A model generated the notes under the pieces. The model did no database searches and was not told where the DNA came from. It saw only the letters and a program-made list of their open reading frames with translations. A DNA stretch of 64,000 bases from DASUAS01 sp963841415 (GTDB lineage: Bacteria; Actinomycetota; Acidimicrobiia; IMCC26256; DASPTH01), in assembly GCA_963841415.1 (NCBI GenBank), contig CAWJCN010000003.1, forward strand, positions 62,001 to 126,000, in the 5' to 3' direction. Position numbers and translations under genes: made by a program. Positions 7,990 through 16,766 of this stretch are shown one piece after another. The first letter of the stretch is position 1, and the number at the start of each line of letters is the position of its first letter.

Positions 7990-8949
7990 GTGACGTCGTT
8001 CGGCTACACCCTCTCCAGCGAGGAGCACGCGCCGGCTGACCTGGTGCGTCACGCCGCGCGCGCCGAGGCGGCCGGCTTCGACTTCGTGTCGATCTCCGAT
8101 CACTTCCACCCGTGGGTGAGCGCGCAAGGCCACAGCCCGTTCGTCTGGAGCGTGCTCGGCGCCATCGCGGCGTCGACCGAGGAGCTGCGCGTCGGAGTTG
8201 GGGTCACGTGCCCGATCGTGCGGATGCACCCGGCGGTCGTCGCGCAGGCCGCGGCCACGACGTCGCTGCTCCTCGACGGACGCTTCTTCCTCGGCGTCGG
8301 CACCGGTGAGGCACTCAACGAGCACATCGTGGGGAGGCGCTGGCCGCCGCCTGCGATACGGCTGGAGATGCTCGAGGAGGCGGTCGGTGTGATCCGCGCG
8401 CTGTTCAGCGGCGAGACGATCGAGCGCCGGGGCGCGCACTTCGAAGTCGACAACGCCCGGTTGTTCGATCCACCGCGCCACAAGGTGCCCATCATCGTGT
8501 CGGGCTTCGGTCCTGAAGCCGCCGGCCTGGCGGGGCGCATCGGCGACGGGTACTGGGGGAGCACTCCCGAGCGCGCCCTGCTCGAGACCTTCGAGCGCAA
8601 CGGCGGCGCCGGCCCGCGGTACGCGCAGCTGAACGTGTGCTGGGCCGAGACCGAGGAACAGGCCCGTCAGACCGTGCACGAGGTCTGGCCGAACGCCGCC
8701 GTCCCCGGGCAACTCTCGCAGGACCTCCCGACCTGGACGCACTTCGAGCAGGCCACGCGCATCGTCACCGAGGCCGATGCCGTCGAGCACGTGCCCTGCG
8801 GGCCCGACATCGCCGACGAGGTCGTGAAGAGCGTGCAGCAGTACCTCGACGCAGGCTACGACCACCTCTACTTCCACCAGATCGGCGACGACCAAGCGGG
8901 GTTCGTGCGTCACTGGGAGACCGAGCTGCGCGACGCGTTGGCCGCGTGA
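7990..8949 (+). CDS. F420-dependent LLM-class oxidoreductase, glucose-6-phosphate-dehydrogenase-like family
   Basis: The 319-residue protein is a bacterial-luciferase-like TIM barrel. It begins FGYTLSSEEHAPADLVRHA and carries ISDHFHPWVSAQGHSPFVW near residue 37, GVGVTCPIVRMHP near 75 and GVGTGEALNEHIVGRRWPP near 100. These are typical of the F420-dependent enzymes related to F420-dependent glucose-6-phosphate dehydrogenase; the true substrate cannot be read from sequence. The GTG at 7990 follows the small basic protein gene closely. Together with the F420 dehydrogenase fragment at the right edge it indicates an F420-using host. Confidence 0.9.
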   Translation: MTSFGYTLSSEEHAPADLVRHAARAEAAGFDFVSISDHFHPWVSAQGHSPFVWSVLGAIAASTEELRVGVGVTCPIVRMHPAVVAQAAATTSLLLDGRFFLGVGTGEALNEHIVGRRWPPPAIRLEMLEEAVGVIRALFSGETIERRGAHFEVDNARLFDPPRHKVPIIVSGFGPEAAGLAGRIGDGYWGSTPERALLETFERNGGAGPRYAQLNVCWAETEEQARQTVHEVWPNAAVPGQLSQDLPTWTHFEQATRIVTEADAVEHVPCGPDIADEVVKSVQQYLDAGYDHLYFHQIGDDQAGFVRHWETELRDALAA

Positions 8950-8961
8950 CGTCGTCGGACG

Positions 8962-10431
8962 TCACCTCACCCGTTCGGCGACGATCTGGTCGCGGACGCG
9001 GCGCCGCCGGATCTGGCCGGTGGCGTCGGTGCGGGGGAGAGCGTCGACCTGGACCACGACGCGCGGCTGCTTGGCGCGGATCAGCGTCGAGCCCACGTGG
9101 TCGCGCAACTCGTCGACCGTCGGCAAGGTCGCACCCGGCCGCACGACGATCGCGGCGCACACCATCTCCCCCCAGCGCTCGTCGGGGAGTCCGACCACTG
9201 CGACTTCGAGCACCGCCGGGTGCGTGCGGATCACCGTCTCCACCTCGATCGGCGCCACCCACTCGCCTCCGGAGCGGATCGACTCCGACCGGCGTCCGGT
9301 GATGGTGAGGAATCCCTCGTCGTCGCACGTGGCGAGGTCGCCGGTGTGGAACCAGCCTTCGTCGTCGATCGACTCGGCGGTGGCGTCGGGGCGGTCGAGG
9401 TACCCCGAGAATCGGGTGGGTCCCTGCAACCAGAGCTCGCCGTCGTCGCTGAGGCGCGCGGTCACCATCGGCGGTGGCTGCCCGACGCTTCCGGGGTGGT
9501 CGTAGAGGTCGGGGTCGAGCAGCGTCGCGCCGCGGCCGATCTCGGTGGAGCCGTACGCGATCGACGTCCAGGATCCCGGGAAGCGCGCCTTGATCGCCTC
9601 GATGAGCTCGAGGGTGACCAACGACGTGCCGGTCAACGCCTCGACCACGCTCGACGTGTCGTGACCCGTGGGCTCGTCGAGGATGCGCTGCCACACCGCG
9701 GGGATGCAGTACAGGGTGCTCGCACCGTGGCGCTCGACCACGCCGAGCAGCTCGTGGGGTTCTGCGCGTTCTACGAGGTGCACGGGTCGGTCGATCGACC
9801 ACGCGGTCTCGATCGACGACCACCCGGACATGTGGAACAAGCCGAACATCACGACGTACCCGCGTTGGCGTGTCGCGCCGGTCTCGACGTCGCGCTGCAC
9901 CGCCCGCAACCACGCCGCCCGGTGCGAGATCATGGCGCCCTTCGAGACACCGGTGGAGCCGCTGGTGAGGAAGATGTTGCTGACGTCCTCGGCGTCGCCG
10001 ACCCGCGGTGGCGGCGTCGCTGCCGCCCCCGTGTGCCATCCCTCACCTGCCACGAGCACGGGGACATCGAGCGGACCGGCGACCGCGCGTGCGACTTCCT
10101 CGTAGTCGGGGTGGGCCACGACCAGTCGCGGCTTCAGCGTCTGGAGCGCGTCGGTCGCCTCCGACTCGCTGAAGTTCGGGTTGACGGGTGCCTGTGTCGC
10201 ACCTGCCTTGCTGATCCCGTACGCGAGCTCGATCGCGTCGAGCGCGGTCGGTCCCCACCACACGACGCGGTCGCGCGGTGCGATGCCCTCCGCCAGCAAG
10301 CGGTGCGCGGCACGATTGGCACCCGCGTCGAGCTCGGCGAACGTGCGGATGTCGTCGCCGAGCGTCGCGCCGACGCGGTGGGGCCGCACCGCCGCGAGGC
10401 GGGCCAGGAGATCGTGGATGCGGACGTCCAT
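8962..10431 (-). CDS. Acyl-CoA-synthetase-like adenylate-forming protein with the A10 lysine replaced
   Basis: This 489-residue ANL-superfamily protein has the P-loop TSGSTGVSKGA near residue 168, YGSTEIGRG near 290, the hinge region WFHTGDLA and the GEWVAPIEVE motif of the C-terminal domain. In the A10 motif, where acyl-CoA synthetases have G-K-I with the catalytic lysine, this protein reads DATGQIRRRRVRD, so Gln replaces Lys. Without that lysine the adenylation half-reaction is normally lost or very slow. It may act only in thioesterification, use another residue, or be inactive. It is convergent with the F420 oxidoreductase and divergent from the prenyl synthase (76-base gap). Confidence 0.87.
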   Translation of the reverse strand: MDVRIHDLLARLAAVRPHRVGATLGDDIRTFAELDAGANRAAHRLLAEGIAPRDRVVWWGPTALDAIELAYGISKAGATQAPVNPNFSESEATDALQTLKPRLVVAHPDYEEVARAVAGPLDVPVLVAGEGWHTGAAATPPPRVGDAEDVSNIFLTSGSTGVSKGAMISHRAAWLRAVQRDVETGATRQRGYVVMFGLFHMSGWSSIETAWSIDRPVHLVERAEPHELLGVVERHGASTLYCIPAVWQRILDEPTGHDTSSVVEALTGTSLVTLELIEAIKARFPGSWTSIAYGSTEIGRGATLLDPDLYDHPGSVGQPPPMVTARLSDDGELWLQGPTRFSGYLDRPDATAESIDDEGWFHTGDLATCDDEGFLTITGRRSESIRSGGEWVAPIEVETVIRTHPAVLEVAVVGLPDERWGEMVCAAIVVRPGATLPTVDELRDHVGSTLIRAKQPRVVVQVDALPRTDATGQIRRRRVRDQIVAERVR

Positions 10432-10507
10432 CGCCGGGGGAGTCTCGGCGGATGCCCGCGTCCGGTCAAACCGACGGTGCAGGAGACGACGACTATCGTC
10501 GCGCCGC

Positions 10508-11341
10508 GTGGTGGACGAGGCTTCCTTGCTGGCCGACGTCGATCGCCTGCTCCACACCGTCGTCGCCACGTTGGGCGATCCGGTCATTGGAGCACTGGCT
10601 CCGCTCGCGGCTTCGGGATCGCGTCACCGCGCCCGCCTGGTGCTCGATCTGGCGCGCCACGGCGACCGCACGCTCGCCGTGCGGGGTGCCGCCGCGGTCG
10701 AGCTGTTGCACCTCGGAACGCTGGTGCACGACGACATCGTCGACGGCTCGCCCCTGCGCCGTCATTCGCCCACGCTGCACGTGGCACTCGGTCTCCCGGT
10801 GGCGCTCTGGACCGCCGACGCCCTCTATGTCGAGGCGTTGCACCTCGCCGACGGGGTGTCACCCGCCGGCGGGCTCGCGCTCGGAGACGCGCTGCGCCGC
10901 ATCGCGGACAGCCAGGTCCTCGAAGCACTCGGCGCGACGACCGCGCGCTACTGGGACGTCGTCGACGGCAAGACGGTGTCGCTGTTCGAAGCCTCGTTCG
11001 CGCTCGCCGACGAGTCCGCCGCTGGCGCGTTGCCGGCTGCAGCGCGCGACGCGGTGCGCCGCTACGGACGTCTCTTCCAGTACGTCGACGATCTGCAGGA
11101 CATGGGCGGCGAGCAGGACGCGCTCGGCAAGCCGACCGGGCTCGATGCTGACAACCGACTGCACACGCTGCCGGCGGCGGATCTGATCGTGTCGAAGGAC
11201 GCGGTGCGCGAGCGGCTGCACGACCTCGCCGGTCGCGTGGTGCGCCTCGCGAGCAGCACCGAGTGGGCCGACTCGTTCACCTGGATGACCGATCGTCTGC
11301 TCGGCGCGGCCGAGCGCGCCCTCGACGGTGCGTCGGCATGA
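10508..11341 (+). CDS. Polyprenyl (trans-isoprenyl) diphosphate synthase-like protein
   Basis: The 277-residue protein keeps both aspartate motifs, DDIVD (in LVHDDIVDGSPLRRHSP, about residue 77) and DDLQD (about 197), plus GKTVSLFEAS. It is shorter than usual (about 320-350). Two normally conserved parts differ: the N-terminal GGKRLRP is SGSRHRA, losing the lysine that helps bind isopentenyl diphosphate, and the C-terminal segment reads GKPTGLDADNRLHTLP rather than a form with Lys before the threonine. It should make a linear trans-prenyl diphosphate or be a degenerate partner. The next gene, a cis-prenyltransferase, overlaps by four bases. Start is GTG 10508 or 10511. Confidence 0.82.
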   Translation: MVDEASLLADVDRLLHTVVATLGDPVIGALAPLAASGSRHRARLVLDLARHGDRTLAVRGAAAVELLHLGTLVHDDIVDGSPLRRHSPTLHVALGLPVALWTADALYVEALHLADGVSPAGGLALGDALRRIADSQVLEALGATTARYWDVVDGKTVSLFEASFALADESAAGALPAAARDAVRRYGRLFQYVDDLQDMGGEQDALGKPTGLDADNRLHTLPAADLIVSKDAVRERLHDLAGRVVRLASSTEWADSFTWMTDRLLGAAERALDGASA

Positions 11342-12024
11342 CCGGCGACCGGCGACTCCCCGGGCACGTCGCCGTCATCATGGACGGCAACGGCCGTTGG
11401 GCCGAACGCCAGGGGCTCGCGCGCACCGAGGGGCACAGCCAGGGCGAGGAACGCCTCGCCGAGATCGTGCGCGCCGCCGACGGCCTCGGCATCGCGTGGC
11501 TCACTGCCTACGGGTTCTCCACCGAGAACTGGCGGCGCCCTCGGCTCGAGGTCGACTTCATCCTCGGGTTGCACAAGAAGATCTTCGGTCGCCGTCAGGA
11601 GATGCACGCGAACAACGTGAAGATCCGCTGGATGGGGCGCGACACCCGCGCCGGCTCGCGGATCCCCTCGGTCGTGCGCCGCGAGATCGAGAAGTCGACC
11701 CGCCTCACCGAGGACAACACCGGGCTCAACTTCACCGTGGCCTTCGACTACGGCGGGCGCCAGGAGCTGGTGGAGGCTGCACGCGCGCTCGCGGTGGCGC
11801 AGCCGGCGCGCATCGGCACCGCCACCGTCGGCGAGCACCTCTACGAGCCCGAGCTCCCCCCGGTCGACCTCATGATCCGCACGTCGGGCGAGGGTCGCAT
11901 CTCCAACTTCCTCCTCTGGGAGGGCGTCGGCGCGCACCTGTACGTCACCTCGACCCTGTGGCCCGACTTCGACGCCGCCGAGCTCGACGGTGCCATCGAC
12001 TGGTGGAGGGACCGAACTTCGTAA
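11338..12024 (+). CDS. cis-Prenyltransferase (UppS family)
   Basis: A 228-residue protein with the cis-prenyltransferase signature HVAVIMDGNGRWAERQG near the N-terminus, TAYGFSTENWRRP near residue 58, and DLMIRTSGEGRISNFLLW near 180, which holds the RTSGE.R substrate-binding residues. It condenses isopentenyl diphosphate onto an allylic primer with cis geometry, making either the undecaprenyl/decaprenyl carrier or a shorter specialised product. ATGA coupling to the trans-type synthase upstream suggests that one supplies the primer for the other. With 228 residues it is slightly short for UppS, and the host may have another copy. Confidence 0.9.
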   Translation: MTGDRRLPGHVAVIMDGNGRWAERQGLARTEGHSQGEERLAEIVRAADGLGIAWLTAYGFSTENWRRPRLEVDFILGLHKKIFGRRQEMHANNVKIRWMGRDTRAGSRIPSVVRREIEKSTRLTEDNTGLNFTVAFDYGGRQELVEAARALAVAQPARIGTATVGEHLYEPELPPVDLMIRTSGEGRISNFLLWEGVGAHLYVTSTLWPDFDAAELDGAIDWWRDRTS

Positions 12025-12064
12025 TCCCGGCGAGGGCGGCCGGCACCACCGTTAGCGTTCAGGA

Positions 12065-13324
12065 ATGCGCGTGCTGCGGGTACGGGGGTTCGCGCTGCTG
12101 CTGGTGGGGCAGGCGATCAGCGAAGCGGGCAACTGGATCGCGGTCATCGCCATCTGGGGCTTCGCGTCGTTCAAGTTCGACGTGGGTCCTGGTGACCTCG
12201 CGTTGCTCTTCGTGGTGTTGTCGGTGCCGGGCGCGCTGCTCGGTCCGCTGCTCGGCGTGCCCATCGACCGTCTCGGGCCGCGGCGCACTCTCGTACTGGC
12301 GAACGTGCTCGGCCTGCTCGACGCGCTGCTGCTCACGCAGGCCCACAGCTACACCGCGATCATCGTGCTGGCGCTGCCACTCGGACTCATCGAAGCGCTC
12401 GCGACCGCGTCGCTCGACGCGATCCCGCCGCGCATCGTGCCCGACGAGCAACTCGTGACCGCGAACGCGCTGCTCGGCGGCGCGCAGGACCTCGCCATCG
12501 TCGTGGGTCCGATCGCGGCCGCGTTGGTGAACTCACAGTGGGGACTCGAGGGCGCGTTCTTCGCCGACGCCGCGACCTTCCTGGTCGGCGCGCTGGTCGC
12601 GCTGCGCATACGGGTGGAGCCGGTGCCACGCGAACCGGAACCACACGCCACCTCCACCTGGCACGAGCTGCGCGAAGGCGTGCGGCTGGCACGTCGGACG
12701 GCAGGGTTGCGGTGGACGCTGACCGTCGCGAGCTGCGTGTACCTCCTCTGGGCGGTGTTCGGCGTCCTCGAACCGCTCTACGTGCGCGACGTGCTGGGCG
12801 CGTCCGATTCGACGTTCGCGCTGTTGCAGACCGTGTTCGGCGTGGGGCTGGTGCTCACCGGCCTGTCGCTCGCCGTCGTGGGGGATCGGGTCGCGCGGCC
12901 GCGCTACGCGGCGCTGGCCATGATCGTGTCGGGCGCGACGGCCGCGCTCTACCTCGGCACCGAGTCGGAGGTCGTTGCGTTCATCGGTGTGTTCCTGTGG
13001 GGCGTCGACACCGCATTCTTCTTCGTGCCCACCCGCACCTTGCTGCAGCGCTACGCGCCCACGGCCTTCCACGGGCGCGTGCTGTCGCTCAACCAGTCCT
13101 TGGAGCCGGCAGCGGGCATCGTGGCGACGCCGCTCGCCGCGGTCGCCTTGGCGGTCGTGAGCGTCCAGGCGCTCGGACTGGTGGCGGGTGCGCTCGCGGC
13201 CGCGGGTGGGGTCGTCATGCTGCTGCTCGCACGCGGCCTCGCCCTGCCCACCGCGTCGGATTACGACCCCACCGCCGGTTCCTCGCGCGACGCGGTCGCG
13301 CTCGGCGGCGCCGCCCCCGGCTGA
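12065..13324 (+). CDS. MFS transporter (MFS_3 / EntS-like)
   Basis: A 419-residue protein with about twelve hydrophobic segments. It starts LLLVGQAISEAGNWIAVIAI, typical of the MFS_3 group that includes the enterobactin exporter EntS, and carries the loop PIDRLGPRRTLVLANVLG between helices 2 and 3 (the MFS A-motif position) and a cytoplasmic loop near residue 190. Direction and substrate are unknown; efflux of small molecules is the most common role. A weak AGGA lies just before the ATG at 12065. It follows the cis-prenyltransferase by 40 bases. Confidence 0.88.
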   Translation: MRVLRVRGFALLLVGQAISEAGNWIAVIAIWGFASFKFDVGPGDLALLFVVLSVPGALLGPLLGVPIDRLGPRRTLVLANVLGLLDALLLTQAHSYTAIIVLALPLGLIEALATASLDAIPPRIVPDEQLVTANALLGGAQDLAIVVGPIAAALVNSQWGLEGAFFADAATFLVGALVALRIRVEPVPREPEPHATSTWHELREGVRLARRTAGLRWTLTVASCVYLLWAVFGVLEPLYVRDVLGASDSTFALLQTVFGVGLVLTGLSLAVVGDRVARPRYAALAMIVSGATAALYLGTESEVVAFIGVFLWGVDTAFFFVPTRTLLQRYAPTAFHGRVLSLNQSLEPAAGIVATPLAAVALAVVSVQALGLVAGALAAAGGVVMLLLARGLALPTASDYDPTAGSSRDAVALGGAAPG

Positions 13325-13365
13325 CCCGGGAAGCGGCGGACCGAGCCCCGGTAGGCTCCCGCGGC

Positions 13366-14196
13366 GTGGAGATCGGGGGAACGACTGCGGTGGTCACGGG
13401 AGGCGCGAGCGGCATCGGGCGCGCCACCGTGCTGGAGCTCGCGCGGCGCGGTGCCGACGTCGTGGTCGCCGACATCAACGAGGCGCGGCTCGACGAGACC
13501 GCAGCGGCGGTCGCGGAGCTCGGACGGCGATGCCTGCCGGTGCGGTGCGACGTGACGAGCGACGTCGAGGTCGACGCGCTGGCGAGCGCGGCGTTGACCG
13601 AGTTCGGCAGCGTCGAGGTTCTGATGAACAACGCGGGCATCGCCGTGCTCGGCCCCTCGTATCGAGTCGACATGGCCGACTGGGAGCGGATCCTGCAGGT
13701 CAACGTGCTCGGCCTCGTCCGCGGCGTGCGCGCGTTCGTGCCCGAGATGGTCGAGCGCGGGCACGGCTACGTCGTGAACACCGCGTCGATCGCAGGCATC
13801 TGGGCGTACTCCTGGGACTGCGCTCCCTACATCACGTCGAAGTTCGCGGCCTACGGCTACTCCGAGGCGCTGGCCCGATCGCTCCGGCCGCTCGGAATCG
13901 GCGTGTCGGTGCTGTGCCCCGGCCTCGTGCACACCAACCTCGCTGAGAACGCCCGCATCTCCGGCGTTCCCGATGAGCACGCCGGCTCATGGATCCACTT
14001 TCCACCCGAGATGGCTGCCGACGCCGTCGCCGCCGACGCGGTGGGTCCCATGGTGTGCGACGCGGTCGAAGCCGAGCGCTTCACCATCTTCACCAACGCC
14101 CGCGACGCCGCGCGCTACTCGACCTGGCGCACCGACATCGACGCCTCGCTCGCGGCCGCCATCGCCGCCGCGCCGACGCCGCCGCGGATCGTCTGA
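13366..14196 (+). CDS. Short-chain dehydrogenase/reductase (classical SDR)
   Basis: The 276-residue protein has the nucleotide-binding TGGASGIG at residues 11-18, an Asp at the end of the second strand (VADIN) that favours NAD(H), the NNAGIA motif near 87, and the catalytic Tyr-x3-Lys in APYITSKFAAYG. The C-terminal region differs from fatty-acid-type SDRs and resembles those acting on bulky alcohols. The substrate is unknown. GTG 13366 is the start. Its last 82 bases overlap the end of the convergent diguanylate cyclase gene. Confidence 0.88.
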   Translation: MEIGGTTAVVTGGASGIGRATVLELARRGADVVVADINEARLDETAAAVAELGRRCLPVRCDVTSDVEVDALASAALTEFGSVEVLMNNAGIAVLGPSYRVDMADWERILQVNVLGLVRGVRAFVPEMVERGHGYVVNTASIAGIWAYSWDCAPYITSKFAAYGYSEALARSLRPLGIGVSVLCPGLVHTNLAENARISGVPDEHAGSWIHFPPEMAADAVAADAVGPMVCDAVEAERFTIFTNARDAARYSTWRTDIDASLAAAIAAAPTPPRIV

Positions 14197-15617
14197 TGTT
14201 CGGTCGGCAGCGGAGGCGAGACGCCGATCCCGGCGTCGGCGCCGATGATCACGCAGTTCCCGCCGCGCGCCTTCGCCGCGTAGACGGCGTCGTCGGCGGC
14301 GCGCACGAGCGCCGCGGGATCGGTGTCATCGCCGGCGAGTGAGGCGACGACACCGACGCTGGCAGTGACACCGACGGGTGGTTGTCCGATCTGGAGCTGT
14401 GCCACGGCGATGCGGCATCGATCCATCACGGTGGCGGCCTCCGTCGCGCCGAGGTCGGTGAGGAGGACGATGAACTCGTCACCGCCCTGGCGGCCCACCA
14501 CGTCGTACTCGCGCGTCGCGGCGTCGAGCGCGCCACCGATCGCGATCAGCAACGCGTCTCCCGCCGCGTGTCCGTGCGTGTCGTTCACCAGCTTGAACCG
14601 ATCGAGGTCGAGGACCGCGACGGCGAATCGCTCGCCGTTACGACGCGACTGCGCCACGAGGCGCCCCAGCGCGTCCTCCACCAGCCGACGGTTGCCGAGG
14701 CCGGTGAGGGGATCGGTGGCGGCGCGCGCCTGAGCCCGCGCGAGGGATCGGAGCGTGGCGAGCACCGGTGCCGCTCGCAGGATGCTGTCGTGCACGAGAC
14801 GTTCAGTCGGCGCGCGCAGCTCGCGGGGCGTGCGCAGGATCACGGTGCCCACCCGCTCGCCTCCCGACACGACGGGCCGTCCCGCGGGGGACGGGTCGTC
14901 CGGCTCCGTGACCAACGCCATGCTGTCCGGCGCCACCTGCTCGAGATGGCGGGCGAGCATCGTGCGCGCCGAGTCCTCGGAGCGCACGGTCTGGAGCCGC
15001 TCGGCGAAGGCGAGTTGCCGGTCGCGCTCCTGCGTCCGGCGCTGTTCGGTGCGGACGAACAGCACCCAGTTGGCGATCGTGAAGAGCACGCAGATCGCCA
15101 CGATGAACACGAGGCTGCGGATGCCCTCCGAGTCGCGTGCGTCGCGCTCGCTTCGGTCGAGGCTGCGCAACAGCGCGTCGTGCGCGGCGCGAATGCGCGC
15201 CACCATCGTGCCCCGCGCCGCCGCGTGGGCGGTCTCGGCGCCGGTGGAGGTCCCCGCGGAGATCGACACGACGTCGCTCGCGACGGCCGTGCCCCAGCCG
15301 TCGACGAGCGACAGCTCGTCGTCGAGGCGAGCGCGCAAGGGAGGTGTTGTCACCGCGGCCCGTGCCTGCTCGACGGCCTGCGCCAGCCGGGCGCGACTGG
15401 CCGTGTACGCGTCGAGCGAGGTTTCACTGCGCGCCGCGGTGTAGTCGCGTGCTGCGTTCTCGCCTTGTACCACCGCGTCGAACACCGCGCCCACCGACGC
15501 CGAGGTCGTCGAAGCTCGGTCGTCGCGCGTCCGTTGCGACGTGAACTGCAGCCACGACGCCGCGCCCACGACCGCAACGAAGGCGGCGAACAAGAGGATC
15601 CGGCCGACGCGCGCCAT
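14115..15617 (-). CDS. Membrane-bound diguanylate cyclase (GGDEF)
   Basis: The 500-residue protein has a first membrane segment at residues 5-22, an extracytoplasmic helical sensor of CHASE3 type (about 30-165), a second membrane segment (about 170-190), a coiled linker with a GAF-like stretch, and a GGDEF domain from about 290. The intact GGDEF sits in VGRQGGDEFIVLL, and the substrate loop DLDRFKLVNDTHGHAAGD is normal, so it should make cyclic di-GMP. No RxxD inhibitory site is evident just before GGDEF. The domain ends near residue 465; the remaining 35-residue tail lies opposite the SDR gene and may not be conserved. Confidence 0.92.
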   Translation of the reverse strand: MARVGRILLFAAFVAVVGAASWLQFTSQRTRDDRASTTSASVGAVFDAVVQGENAARDYTAARSETSLDAYTASRARLAQAVEQARAAVTTPPLRARLDDELSLVDGWGTAVASDVVSISAGTSTGAETAHAAARGTMVARIRAAHDALLRSLDRSERDARDSEGIRSLVFIVAICVLFTIANWVLFVRTEQRRTQERDRQLAFAERLQTVRSEDSARTMLARHLEQVAPDSMALVTEPDDPSPAGRPVVSGGERVGTVILRTPRELRAPTERLVHDSILRAAPVLATLRSLARAQARAATDPLTGLGNRRLVEDALGRLVAQSRRNGERFAVAVLDLDRFKLVNDTHGHAAGDALLIAIGGALDAATREYDVVGRQGGDEFIVLLTDLGATEAATVMDRCRIAVAQLQIGQPPVGVTASVGVVASLAGDDTDPAALVRAADDAVYAAKARGGNCVIIGADAGIGVSPPLPTEHQTIRGGVGAAAMAAASEASMSVRQVE

Positions 15618-15644
15618 CTCCGTCCCCGTGCCGGCCGGACCCGC

Positions 15645-16474
15645 CTACCCCGTGAAACGCGGAGTGGCAGTGGTGGGGGTTGGCGGTGTCGCCGTCGGGG
15701 TGTCGGGCGTCGCCGTCGGCGTGCCCGTCGTGCGTGGCCGGGGTCGCTCGGTCCCGTCGGCGGATCGGTCGTCGTGGGCGGCGGCGGCTCGGTCAGGACG
15801 TCGGGTCCGGTGACCTGGCAGACCGACCGCGACACGTACACATCGCCCGAGGCGAGCAGCCCCGACAGGTGGACGTGGACGGCCGCGACCGTGATCGTGC
15901 TGATCGAGCCGACCACGTCGTTGCGTGTCTGCTCGTTCAGGGTGATCGAACCCACACCCGGCAGCGTCAACGTCGTGTTGGGCGCCGGGTTCGTGGCCAG
16001 GCTGGGAAGGCCGGTGACTACCGCATTGGTCAGTGTGGTCGACGCCGACGAACCGTCACCGTTCGAGGTGCAGGTGCTTGCGATGACGTCCGCCGTCAGC
16101 AGCCCCGCGAGCACGTTCACGTCGGCGACGCTCGCGCTCGACGTCGCGAAGCCGGCGTGACTGTTGAGGTTGCCGCCCTCGGTCGACGTGTTCAGCACCC
16201 CCGTCGACAGCACGCCGGGGAGGTTCACGGAGAGGAGGTTCGAGGTGAAGGGCCCACCCCCGGTCGACGGCAACGACACCGTCGGTGTCGCGGCCAGCGT
16301 CGTGGGTGGCAACCCCGACAGGGTGACGCTCACCTGGACACCGTCGGCACGACCGTCGACGGCAGTCACCTCCGCCACCGCCGGCGCGGCCGCGATGACC
16401 GTCGCGAGCGTGGCCGCGGCCAGCGCCGCGAGCACCACCCGCACGTGCCCCTTGCGCAGAACGTGCCGAGCCAC
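15645..16474 (-). CDS. Secreted choice-of-anchor P family protein (frameshift near its C-terminus)
   Basis: The GTG at 16474 follows GAGAGGGAG and gives a signal peptide (VVLAALAAATLATVIAAAPA). The body has the choice-of-anchor P pattern: PGVLSTGVLNTSTEGG, VADVNVLAGLLTADVIASTC, TLPGVGSITLNEQT and a closing Cys. It is followed by a Pro/Thr linker. In the main frame the linker turns into an Arg-rich stretch running into the cyclase gene. In another frame the same DNA reads TGTPTATPDTPTATPPTPTT and stops at 15645, so an indel lies near 15738. It is probably exported and surface-associated, with no enzymatic role known. Confidence 0.75.
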
Positions 16475-16539
16475 GGTCTCCCTCTCACCTCGTCCGCCGG
16501 CCAGTTCCGGTTCGGCGAAGGATCTGGTGCTTCTGCCTG

Positions 16540-16659
16540 TCATGGTCTTGCTGGACCGACGAACGGGATGATCCCGAACACGACGAGCGACAGGAACGTC
16601 ACCACCAGAGCGATCTCGATGAGCACGGCGCCGTGCTGCTCATCGTGCCCCTCACCCAT
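16540..16659 (-). CDS. Very small Flp-pilin- or TadE-like protein (39 aa)
   Basis: An ATG at 16659 preceded by AGGGGTGAG gives a 39-residue peptide: a short charged leader (MGEGHDEQH), then GAVLIEIALVVTFLSLVVFG and a short tail. The Gly followed by four residues and Glu at +5, then a hydrophobic helix, is the class-III prepilin cleavage pattern of Flp pilins and of TadE-like pseudopilins. It is shorter than Flp pilins (about 55-65) and far shorter than TadE (about 150), so it may be a remnant or a minimal pseudopilin. It lies 65 bases upstream of the choice-of-anchor P gene on the same strand, and no other tad genes are in the window. Confidence 0.5.
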   Translation of the reverse strand: MGEGHDEQHGAVLIEIALVVTFLSLVVFGIIPFVGPARP

Positions 16660-16766
16660 CGCTCACCCCTGGAATCACTCGTCAGGGGCCATCGGCAGAA
16701 TTCGGTCTCGAGCAGGAGTCGGTGTGACCGATGTCAACCATCTGTCTCGCCGATGTGCCGGAGGAA

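Noticed and set aside
16540..16659. Full-length tadE gene
   Set aside because: The frame stops after 39 residues, and the following gene starts 65 bases away, so there is no room for the rest of TadE.
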